DNA of 64,000 nucleotides from contig CM053267.1 of NCBI GenBank assembly GCA_028583415.1, forward strand, positions 29,932,902-29,996,901, given 5' to 3'. The stretch is from Protea cynaroides. Taxonomy: Eukaryota; Streptophyta; Magnoliopsida; Proteales; Proteaceae. Every line of letters begins with the position of its first letter. The first letter of the stretch is position 1. The notes under the pieces are model-generated. The model ran no database searches and was not told where the DNA came from. It saw nothing but the letters and a program-made list of their open reading frames with translations. Positions 55,841-64,000 of the stretch are shown piece after piece. The position numbers and the translations under genes were made by a program.

Positions 55841-56387
55841 GACCCCTACATGGTTCCCATTTGGATCAGCTAGCTTAGTGTCTATAGAGGTGTCAAACTT
55901 AATTGCTAGAACTCTTGTTCCTCTCTTCTCTAGTCCTGGCCTAAGCCCAAAGGAGCTTCCATCAAACAAATTCGAAGGAAAACCAATAGGAAGAAAGTCG
56001 AAAGCTAGGCCATCACCCTTTTCTGAAGAAATCGAGAAGGAGAAGTATGTGGAGAAAGACATTGGGTTTCTTTGGTCTCCTCTGATGAATCTAATGGACT
56101 TCCTATATATGAGTTGCCTGACACTAGAAACCGAAGGATGATTGATCTTAATCGAAGAACCACTGTCAACGACCTCGGCATCTCCAAACAGAGCAATGTC
56201 AGAATCAAAGTTTCTGTCCTTGTCGAATCTTTTGAGTAAAAAAGAGAGTTCCAGACTCGCAGCTAGGGTTACAAAAGAGAAAACGAGGAATGCGACGAAG
56301 AAAAGAACTATACTACTTCTATAAATTTATTAGTCCCTTTCTTTGGTTCTCTCAGTGACTCGGTATATCTTTCTCTCAGCTTGAAAT
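55841..56387. other. Unclassified segment with a short open frame, possibly organelle-derived
   Basis: A plus-strand frame runs to 56,141 (containing LSPKELPSNKFEGKPIGRKS) without a domain I recognise. Base composition is more even than in the AT-rich spacers. Given the plastid petA piece 0.4 kb to the right, an organelle origin (for example mitochondrial intergenic DNA) is possible but not shown. Confidence 0.3.
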
Positions 56388-56700
56388 ATGAATTCTGAAA
56401 TGGATTTAAGCACCAATGAAGATGAATTATTCTTTGATCTCCATACTTTATTTCGCATCTATAGGGATGGTTGCATCGACTGGATTAGTGGGAATGATAT
56501 CATCCCTCCCTCTATCAATTCCCAAAGCGGTGTCTCCTCTAAGGATGTCATAATTGTACCAGAAACTAGCATTGGCGCACGCCTTCTTATCCCAAAAAAT
56601 CATGACCTTCTACATCCATGGCGGTGCCTTCTGCATGGAAACACTATTCTCCCCTGCATTCCATTATTGCATATCATCTATAGTGGTTCCCTATCCTAGC
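56388..56700 (+). pseudogene. CXE-type carboxylesterase gene fragment
   Basis: The N-terminal part of a plant CXE/GID1-like alpha/beta hydrolase is visible. It reads LFRIYRDGCIDWISGNDIIP, then GVSSKDVIIVPETSIGARLLI. After a +1 shift at an A-run (about 56,595-56,600) comes the oxyanion-hole motif FYIHGGAFCMETLFSP (about 56,608-56,655). The catalytic Ser/Asp/His region is absent; the sequence changes to plastid DNA near 56,700. This is a truncated, frameshifted fragment, not a working gene. Confidence 0.75.
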
Positions 56701-57050
56701 GACCTACCTAATTTATTGTAGTAATTTTCGGGATCAATGATTGGACCATGCAAAATAGAAATATCTTTTGTTGGATAGAGGAACAAATGGCTCGATCCAT
56801 TTCCCTATCGATCGTGATATATGTAATAACCCGGACATCCATTTCAAATGCATATCCCATTTTTGCACAGCAGGGTTATGAAAATCCCCGAGAAGCGACT
56901 GGGCGTATTGTATGTGCCAATTGCCATTTAGCTAATAAGCCCGTGGATATTGAGGTTCCACAAGCGGTACTTCCTGATACTGTATTTGAACCAGTTGTTA
57001 GAATCCCTTATGATATGCAACTGAAACAAGTTCTTGCTAAAGTAGTTGCA
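56700..57050 (+). pseudogene. petA: Plastid petA (cytochrome f) fragment in nuclear DNA
   Basis: The fragment includes the plastid upstream spacer and the start of cytochrome f from ATG 56,748. It has the transit/signal part (ARSISLSIVIYVITRTSISN), then the mature start AYPIFAQQGYENPREATGR and the haem-binding CANCH motif, up to about residue 98 (MQLKQVLAK). It then runs into unrelated sequence and a stop at 57,063. Cytochrome f is normally ~320 aa, so two thirds are missing. It represents plastid DNA transferred to the nucleus (NUPT), perhaps by way of mitochondrial DNA. Confidence 0.93.
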
Positions 57051-57861
57051 ATATCAATCCACTAGAGGAGAGCCCTCGAGAACTCTCTCCCTATGGCTTA
57101 TGATGATTCATGGGCTGTGCTCCAATGGATAGCTTCTCATTCAAATCGGAACCACATCGAGTCATGGTTGAACCATCAAGCCGATTTTCTTAGAGTTTTC
57201 ATTATGGGCTGTCGATGGTTTGCTATTAAAGAATTTAGGATGATGACATGTCATCAGTTAACGACCATCACCAAACGAGGGGTCTGAATAAGATTTCATT
57301 AAATATGTGGTGTTAGTGACATAATCACAAAAAAAAAAAAAAAATAGGCTCGAGTTACTAAGCCAAATTACAAGAGATGTGAGTAAAATTTTCCCTAAAT
57401 TTTTTTTGGCTTTTCCTAATCCGGATTGTGATAAATCATCCGACCTCTTAATGGATTTTCTCAATTTGGGGATCCAAAAGGAAAAGTTTCCAAAAATCCC
57501 TACATCAATGGTAGGTGGACCTCATACAAAACGACATTCCTTTGGAACTCCAAAGGATTCCATTATGGCTGATATCTAGTGGGTTTCATTTCCCATAGGT
57601 AGGTTTCTTGTCACATTGAAGGTGATGAGATTTTACGGAGAGAAAAGTCATATGCAGGTGATTTGAACTTTGTTCTTTTTCGTGAACCTATAGCTCCCTT
57701 GTTTGATATCCTGGCGTTCCCCTCGGTAATCAAGGGCATTTAGATTTTTGAATCAGGAAGTCTGATCTCGGATGATTATGAGGTGGGGAAGTGATGCATC
57801 CAACGGCTGGCTTGAGGAGGGGAAGGAGAAGATATGCTCGATATTCTGTAGTTTAGATCAT
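57051..57861. other. Right part of the fragment patchwork, origin unknown
   Basis: Short open frames at 57,093-57,287 and 57,379-57,579 have no domain I recognise. A short A tract lies near 57,330-57,344. The copia element inserts at 57,866. The segment may hold further organelle or gene fragments; a homology search is needed to tell. Confidence 0.3.
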
Positions 57862-57866
57862 CTGTA

Positions 57867-58222
57867 TGTTAGGGATGAACGCGCAAACACGAGAAAGAGA
57901 TGAAGATCAAGCAAACACACAACACATGATTTGCTGTGGTTCAGCACTCAAATCGGAATGCCTACCTCCACCACAGAGAAACAGAGATTCTTTATTGTCA
58001 AGAAAACTCTCTACAGTTCTCTCCACCTGACACAGTGTCCTCCTTTGCTCAGACCTTGCCTAGGTTTTCCCACACAGAGACAATATATAGGGAAACCTAG
58101 AAACCCTAATCCCACCACAATTATAAGTTTACCCCCGTACATGTAATAGACTCATACCCTAATACAAATACTACCCCTTATAATTACGTGGATCCCATAG
58201 AATACAAGACACCAATCCAACA
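57867..58222 (-). repeat. 3' LTR of the copia element
   Basis: A 356-bp LTR whose minus strand begins TGTTGGATTGGTGTCTTG. It has a TATA-like stretch (complement of agacaatatatagg near 58,080), and its partner is 60,401-60,754. Confidence 0.95.
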
Positions 58223-58306
58223 AATCTCCACCTGGCTTGGATTCTGCAAGCCACCTTGAAGAAAACCCGTTGATGTTGATTCTGTAAACCCATCTCTGTC
58301 AAACCG

Positions 58307-59818
58307 CTACACCCAAACCAGCATAGCCCACACCCCATCCGGATGTCCCGTACAGCTCACCGCCATACGATGTGAAGTGTCTCCATCTCTCCCCACTGCT
58401 GCAGCATCACCGGAGAGATCACTTCCACTCACAAAATCAGAAGCAAAAGAAACTCGCTTCTTCCCAGATCTGCACTTGTTCACAACTTGAACTTCTTGCA
58501 TCTTCTGTCTTCCATCTGTACTCCTTGCCTGAGTTCCAACAGAAGCACCATCTGTTTCAACACTCTCTGCAAGTTTGTATAGATCGTCAATCATCTGTTC
58601 CTGCATCACAACCATGGCCCCTTTAGAGACCTTAAGAACTCCACTTTCAGGTGACCACCTATAGCCTCTCGCATCTAGTGTTCCCAATGAAATTAGATTC
58701 TTTCTTAAGTCCGGCACATGTCTAACCCCAGTTACAGTTCGCACAATCCTATCAAACATGCGAATCCGTACAGTCCCAATCCCGACAACCTTGCTTTCAG
58801 CATCATTTGTCATTCTAACTGTACCCTTATCACATTCATTATATGTAACAAACTATTCTCTAACTGAACACATATGAAACGAACAACCTGAATCTAAAAT
58901 CCAATCTGAAGTATCCGTACCTGATGAAGTAGTGAGAAGGAGATCTCCATCACTCCATTCTTCTGTGACACCAGCAGTAGATGATTTTTCTCTACTCTCA
59001 TTGTCTTCCTTTTTCTTTTTATTTTCCTTACGCTTTGGATAATCCCATCTTATATGACCTTCCTTATCGCAATAATAACAAATTATTTTGCGACCTTGTG
59101 ACTTGGAGCGACCCATATTCTTGCCATATTTCTGTCTCCCATTTGATCTTCCTCTACCCTGACTACCAACTGTAACCAAGGCATTACCCTCATCTGACGT
59201 CCCCTCACTACTATTTTTTCGCCGTGTATCATTCAATAGCAAAGCAGCAATAACATCGTTAATTTTGAGAGTATCCTTACCAAACACCAGTATAGTCACA
59301 ATGTGATCAAATGAATGAGGCACTGAGGCCAACAAGATAAGTGCCTTGTCCTCCTCTTCGATCTTCACATCAAGAGTAGACAACTCCGTCAGAATCCTGT
59401 TGAACTCATCAATATGCACCTCAAATTTCACTCCATCTGACAAACGAAAGTCATATAATTGTTTCTTAAAAAATAACCGATTTATCAACGACTTGGATTT
59501 GTACCTGCTCTCCAACTTTGTCCAAACTTCTTCTGGATCCTCAAAACCAATCACCTCACGAAGAGTATTATCCGCCAGAAACAACTGAATCGTATTATTT
59601 GCTAGATCCCTCAACTCTAGCCACTCATCATCTGTCGATTTTTTTGGCTTGTCGAATTTCTTCTTGATAACCTTAATAGTGCCCTCCAGCGTAAGAATAT
59701 TCTTCACCCGTTGTTGCCATAAGGTGAAATCATTATAGCCATTGAAGGGTTCTATGGAGAAGTTTGAACCCTTTGTCGCCATTCTATTAACTCGATCTTT
59801 ACCTTCTGTACCTGCCAT
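58307..59818 (-). pseudogene. Copia gag with start of protease and GAG-pre-integrase, one stop
   Basis: From ATG 59,818 the 322-codon frame (to 58,853) shows the UBN2-type copia gag: SIEPFNGYNDFTLWQQRVKN, then WTKLESRYKSKSLINRLFFKK and the zinc knuckle CYYCDKEGHIRWDY. In the knuckle the last metal ligand is Tyr, not Cys. The protease start WILDSGCSFHMC follows. A single TAG (58,853-58,855) in the same frame then separates it from the GAG-pre-integrase-like region (VRIRMFDRIVRTVTGVRHVPDLRKNLISLG), which ends at 58,307. No integrase catalytic core follows. Start choice: the ATG gives MAGTEGKDRVN; a further in-frame ATG lies 10 codons on (MATKGSNF). Confidence 0.88.
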
Positions 59819-60400
59819 CAACTTTCAAGAGTTTCAATCACTGTTGATCTTACATAAGACTGTCCAATCGATATCAAAGACACCGAATCTGTTAGATCCG
59901 TGTCTTCCAATGAAACCGTAACATCCAAAAACCTTTGGGACAACAACTTCTATGTTTTCTCCTTCTCTTTGGATGATACAACGTACGATCACCGAATCGT
60001 ACAATAGAATTTTTTTTTCACTACTGTACCGTACAAAGCAAGTCAAACTCTTTTTTTTTCTCACCTTTCTCTCTCCTTTCTCGATTTTGACAAAAAGTTG
60101 AAAAACACTTCAAGAAAAGACTATTACTCTTTTCATTTTTTTCTCTTTTATTTTTTCAATTTTTTTTTCTTCAACTCAAACCGTGAAATACCTTTTAAGA
60201 GTAATTATGACAAAAAAATAAAATAAAAAAACCATACGATACCTTCTTTTGGGTTTATTGTTTCTCTCTAGTCGATTTGGCTGAACTCCTCTTATTTCAG
60301 TTTTTTAGAGAAAAACTTCTTTCTTCTCAATACAACTTTACGCACCTCTCATCTCTTTCAGATTTGTGACTGATCTGTCGAACCTGACTATGATACCACT
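59819..60400 (-). other. Untranslated leader and primer site of the copia element
   Basis: The minus-strand leader lies between the PBS (60,391-60,398, adjacent to the LTR) and gag. It is T/C-rich on the plus strand. It holds no ORF of note. Confidence 0.75.
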
Positions 60401-60754
60401 TGTTAAGGATGAATGCGCAAACACGAGAAAGAGACGAAGATCAAGCAAACACACAACACAGGATTTGCTGTGGTTCAGCACCCAAACGGAATGCTTACCT
60501 CCACCATAGAGAAACAAAGATTCTTTATTGCCAAGAAAACTCTCTACAATTCTCTCTACCTGACACAGTATCCTCCTTTGCTCAGACCTTACCTAGGTTT
60601 TCCCATATAGAGACAATATATAGGGAAACCTAGAAAATCTAATCCCACCACAATTATAAGTTTATCCGATACATGTAATAGACTTATACCCTAATATAAA
60701 TACTAACCCTTATAATTACGTGAACCTCACAGAGTACAAGACACCAACCCAACA
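60401..60754 (-). repeat. 5' LTR of the copia element
   Basis: A 354-bp LTR; minus strand TGTTGGGTTGG...TTAACA, followed by the primer site. It is the partner of 57,867-58,222. Confidence 0.95.
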
Positions 60755-60755
60755 C

Positions 60756-60869
60756 TGTATGCATATATACTTTTCATGGGATCTTATCAGTATAGATATA
60801 GTGTGGAATCCATGTATGCATATATACTTTTCATGAGATCTTATCAGCATGGATATACTCTGGAATACA
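60756..60869. repeat. 57-bp tandem duplication
   Basis: Two copies of a 57-bp unit starting tgtatgcatatatacttttcatg lie immediately right of the copia target site, with several differences. The following wording (ttagatatgaatagtgatgg ... aagtatatccaggcgaa) resembles 4,550-4,605 (ttggatatggatagtgattg ... aagtacatgcaggtgaa), so both belong to one dispersed family. Confidence 0.75.
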
Positions 60870-61183
60870 TTAGATATGAATAGTGATGGTGAGAAGGATT
60901 CAAGTATATCCAGGCGAATTGTTCCGGACGATCTGAATCTCTTAGGGTTACGTCATCAAGTTTTGTCAATCGTCAAATCTCCTCGTGATTCATGAAATTT
61001 TTTATTATTTTTTTTTCTTAGCTATATCCGCAATTCGGTGATTTCAGTCAGACGTCCCACTTTCTCTCGATCAGACAAACGACAATGAAATTTACGCTGA
61101 AAGGAGAAATTCAGAGTTTTATCTATTGGGGCAGCGAAGGTGTTAAGACTGTTTGTTGATAGTATTGGTGGTGGCGAATAGCG
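60870..61183 (+). promoter_or_regulatory. Upstream region of the dehydrogenase gene
   Basis: The rest of a dispersed repeat (to about 60,930) is followed by about 250 bp of normal-looking upstream sequence and 5' leader. No specific elements can be assigned. Confidence 0.4.
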
Positions 61184-63393
61184 ATGGCGGAGACGAAGGC
61201 GATAGGGGTCATAGGTGGGGGGCAGATGGGCTCAGGTATCGCGCAGATCGCTGCCGTCGGGGGAATCGATGTATGGCTTCACGATTCCGACGCTCAAGCT
61301 CTCAGCAGAGCAAGAAGTTCCATCTCCGGTTCCCTCCAGCGCCTTGTTTCCAAAGGCCATCTCTCTCAGGTAACTTCAAATACCTTATTATCAACAGGAA
61401 TGAGACCAGATTGTTCATCGTCGTAGATTAGATCAAGAAACTCGGGAATTGAACTGCAATTAGTGTAGCGAATTGGAACTGGATTCTCGATTTAATATTA
61501 ATTAAGAATTTGGAAATTCATTCCAGTTCAAACACCTTCGTAACAGGATTAAGTGACCATATGTTCTTGTCTCTTTGAATTCTGATTTCTTTTTTAATAT
61601 CTTCGCATACCAGGAAGTAGGATCTGATGCTATGCAACGTCTTAGGTTTACCTCGAGTTTGGAAGACTTTCGATCTGTGGATGTTATCATTGAAGCTATC
61701 GTTGAATCCGAAGATGTGAAGAAGAAAGTATTTTCTCAACTAGATAGAATTGCCAAGAGTTCTGCCATTTTGGCTTCTAATACAAGTTCTATTTCTATTA
61801 CTCGTTTGGCTTCAGCTACTAAGCGTCCCCAGCAGGTATTGTTCCTATCTCCATTATTGCTTATTTTAATGTTAATTTCCTTTCTTTCTCTTCTCAAAAC
61901 ATGTATTATCATCTATCTTTTATGGGTCCGTTGAAATTTGTCGATAACCTGAAAAAGACAAGGCCTTAAATGAGTCCTGAACAAGCTAATCAGAGGCCAA
62001 AAACAAAGAAAAAAGACCATCTCACAAAATACAACCAAACCCAAGCAGCCCAATACTAGACAAGCCTTACAAACCCAAAATGAATCACATCCCGACACAA
62101 CAGACTCAATTTTTTGCCTTCAAACCTGGGTACTCCTTCTCAGATAGGAGTTCATGACCTTATTATCATCTTTCACTTTGTCCTTCCTCAAGCCTCTCTT
62201 CATCAGTTAAACAATTAACATTGTGGAACAATTAACATTGTGGAGACTGAAATTTTCCTCACATTTCAAGACCATGTATGTTATGGGTGTACATGGGTGG
62301 AGAAGGGTAAATGCTTCAAATTCTGATTGCCCAAGGATCAAATTCTCTTGATGTACTGAAAAGAGAAGAAAGCAAACAAAATTAGGAGAATAGCCTGATG
62401 AGAAAGAACCTTGGAAGAGACCCAAAACGCAAATACATCTCCTGAACTATTTCCACATGATAACAAACTGATTGTGTTGCTGTTGTGTTTTTTTTCCTAT
62501 ATGTTTTATTGTCATCATCACTATGCTTTTGAATGCTTTCTTGGCAATTATCAGAAAGCCTTTTGGCTGCCCTGTTTATCCAGTAATCTCTTACAGACCA
62601 CTTTTGAGTCAGTTTCTAGTTTTTTGAACCTTGGTTGTAGCGCTAGAGCATGCCCCCCCCAAACACACACACACACACAAAAAAAGAAAAGAAAAAGAAA
62701 AAGAAGAAACAAGAGATAAAAGGACAGTGTGGCAGATTTCTGTGGCAGTGAAGGGTCATTGGAACTTTGACTAGAAGGATACCTGTTTCATTATTGCAGG
62801 TGATTGGCATGCATTTTATGAATCCCGTTCCTACCATGAAACTGGTTGAGATTATAAGAGGTGCAGACACATCAGATGGAACATTTGTGGCAGTGAAAGC
62901 CTTGGCCGAGCGGTGAGGGCTGTACCCATAATACTCTGTTTTCAGCATTATGGCTATCTGTTTCCTTTGACAAAAGTCCCAAACCATCTCCGGTATCTCA
63001 GTATTGCAAATGAACTAGTGGGTGTTGTTTGGATGCAGGCTTAGAAAGACTGTTATATGCTCACAAGATTACCCTGGATTCATTATAAATCGGATCCTTA
63101 TGCCCATGATAAATGAAGCTTTCTTCACTCTCTATACTGGGGTGGCAACTAAAGAGGACATTGATGTAGGGATGAAGCTGGGTACAAATCAGCCAATGGG
63201 GCCTTTAGAGCTTGCAGATTTCATTGGACTGGATGTCTGCTTGTCAATAATGAAGGTCCTTCATGCTGGTCTAGGAGACAGCAAATATGCTCCATGCCCT
63301 CTTCTTGTGCAGTATGTTGATGCTGGTCGCCTAGGAAAGAAACGAGGTATTGGTGTATATACTTACCATAAAGTCACAGAACCTCGACTCTAA
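61184..63393 (+). CDS. 3-hydroxyacyl-/3-hydroxybutyryl-CoA dehydrogenase, peroxisomal type
   Basis: Four exons: 61,184-61,369, 61,614-61,835, 62,800-62,912 and 63,039-63,393. All introns are GT/AG and the predicted protein has 291 aa. The N-terminal NAD-binding Rossmann fold starts IGVIGGGQMGSGIAQIAA with an acidic residue (D34) at the end of strand 2. It continues through EAIVESEDVK, SNTSSISIT and the catalytic-His motif GMHFMNPVP. The C-terminal dimerisation/helical domain has QDYPGFIINRILMPMINEAF and GTNQPMGPLELADFIGLD. Length matches the short bacterial-type 3-hydroxybutyryl-CoA dehydrogenase family (about 280-295 aa), not the multifunctional beta-oxidation proteins. The C-terminal tripeptide PRL is an accepted plant PTS1, so peroxisomal import is likely. 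The reaction oxidises (S)-3-hydroxyacyl-CoA to 3-oxoacyl-CoA with NAD+. All key motifs are intact. Confidence 0.94.
61836..62799 (+). other. Intron 2 of the dehydrogenase gene (964 bp)
   Basis: The longest intron of the gene. It contains a C8 run, an (AC)n tract and an A/G-rich run at about 62,650-62,715. Sequence around 61,935-62,460 is less T-rich than a typical plant intron and could be an old insertion, but no TE feature is visible. Confidence 0.7.
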
Positions 63394-64000
63394 ATGAAGA
63401 AATGAGACACAATGGATCCTTTGAACCTTGGCCATCTACAAAAAAATGAGGGAGTCGTGTGTACACCAATAAGGTACGAGCAGCTATAGAACCAATACTT
63501 GACCATGGAGCAGTCAAGCCTAGTAGTAGTGAGGGGAAGTAAGACAGAATAAATACTTGATCTTTCCTTGTGTCTATTCATGCTGTTCAGAAAGAGACTT
63601 GTGTCATAATTTTGGTTGGAATTGAATGGCTAATGGTATCACAAAAACTTTTCCATCACACACATATAAACACATCCCTCCCCTGGGGTAAAAATTCGTG
63701 TCTTCTGCCAGTGTTCTCAGGGATGGAGGTTGTGGAAAATGGGGATTCTACTACTATACCATCACTGTTATGATGTCAGGTATATTGTGTTGTTCAATTA
63801 GAACATCCTCCCCTCTCCCAGTTTCTGAAAACGTTCTCCCAAGTCGATCATACTCAATCTGTAGTTCTTGTGTATATTTGACTGTCCTTTATCTCTCTTC
63901 CCTTCAGCCGCACACTTAGATTCATCCTCTTTCTTCTTCCAGATTTGGATTCCATCAATCCACAAGTTTTTGGGTCTTGACTGTCCATCCCTGTTTACTT
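63394..64000 (+). other. 3' UTR and downstream sequence of the dehydrogenase gene
   Basis: No further gene is recognised to the window edge. The first few hundred bases are probably 3' UTR. Confidence 0.5.

Larger units (their letters stand above)
57867..60754 (-). mobile_element. Non-autonomous (gag-only) Ty1/copia element, TSD CTGTA
   Basis: LTRs at 57,867-58,222 (3' LTR) and 60,401-60,754 (5' LTR) both read TGTT...AACA on the plus strand, and the target duplication ctgta flanks the element (57,862-57,866; 60,755-60,759). On the minus strand the 5' LTR is followed directly by TGGTATCA (complement at 60,391-60,398), a Met-tRNA primer site. A purine-rich ccaggtggagatt precedes the 3' LTR. 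The inside holds gag, the start of protease and a GAG-pre-integrase stretch, then jumps to the PPT: integrase core, RT and RNase H are deleted. The LTRs differ by roughly two dozen substitutions by eye. Confidence 0.95.

Noticed and set aside
56388..56699. Plastid accD/ycf gene fragment next to petA
   Set aside because: The protein pattern (IHGGAFC oxyanion motif after a frameshift) is that of a CXE carboxylesterase, not a plastid gene.
62895..62930. tRNA-like A-box word (ggccgagcggt) near the end of exon 3 of the dehydrogenase
   Set aside because: It is explained by the codons for Leu-Ala-Glu-Arg running into the GT donor site. No anticodon arm, T-loop or acceptor stem follows.

Overview
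This is a plant nuclear window, most likely from an angiosperm and probably a eudicot. It carries intron-containing plant genes (Dof factor, phytosulfokine-receptor-type LRR kinase, LEA protein, 3-hydroxyacyl-CoA dehydrogenase), GT/AG introns, AT-rich spacers and a deep nest of plant LTR retrotransposons. I cannot fix the species.

Layout. 1-25,900 is gene-bearing and moderately repetitive. It holds a Dof zinc-finger gene (1,433-2,320 +), a two-exon LEA-type gene (10,671-11,308 -) and a single-exon PSKR2-like receptor kinase (16,370-19,522 -). Between them lie spacers with a copia-type solo LTR, two LINE remnants, foldback/MITE-like inverted repeats, short tandem duplications and three copies of a dispersed repeat family.

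25,960-55,840 is a nested retrotransposon complex. The outermost layer appears to be a decayed Tat-lineage Ty3/gypsy element on the minus strand: a plus-strand antisense coiled-coil ORF at 26,011-27,138, pol at 27,540-31,395, and a probable 5' LTR with PBS-like sequence at 55,170-55,840. Into it went Tekay/Del-type LTRs beginning TGTAAGACCCGCAC (minus strand; pieces at 31,400-32,049, 39,491-40,509 and 54,673-55,088). Inside one of these sits a complete Tekay/Del chromovirus (40,510-54,667 +, TSD CGGTA). Its 5' LTR is split by a solo LTR (41,759-44,060, TSD CTGGA), and its 3' LTR preserves the empty site. On the left is a large non-coding Ogre/Tat-like LTR block (about 32,052-39,485, TSD probably ACAAT), itself carrying a solo LTR (33,880-36,722, TSD CAATC) and a 21-bp minisatellite.

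55,841-57,866 is a patchwork of unrelated fragments, including a frameshifted CXE-type carboxylesterase piece and a truncated plastid petA (cytochrome f). It is followed by a gag-only Ty1/copia element on the minus strand (57,867-60,754, TSD CTGTA), which lacks most of integrase and all of RT/RNase H. The window ends with a four-exon 3-hydroxyacyl-CoA dehydrogenase gene (61,184-63,393 +) ending in a peroxisomal-type PRL tripeptide.

The host genes do not form a pathway together. The most unusual observations are these: a 45-codon, frame-conserved, splice-acceptor-preceded micro-ORF inside three Tekay-type LTRs; an antisense 'putative plant transposon protein'-like gene in the leader of the Tekay element; a comparable antisense ORF in the Tat element; ACCGGT-rich motif clusters shared by LTRs and the antisense gene's upstream region; and the organelle/gene fragment patchwork.
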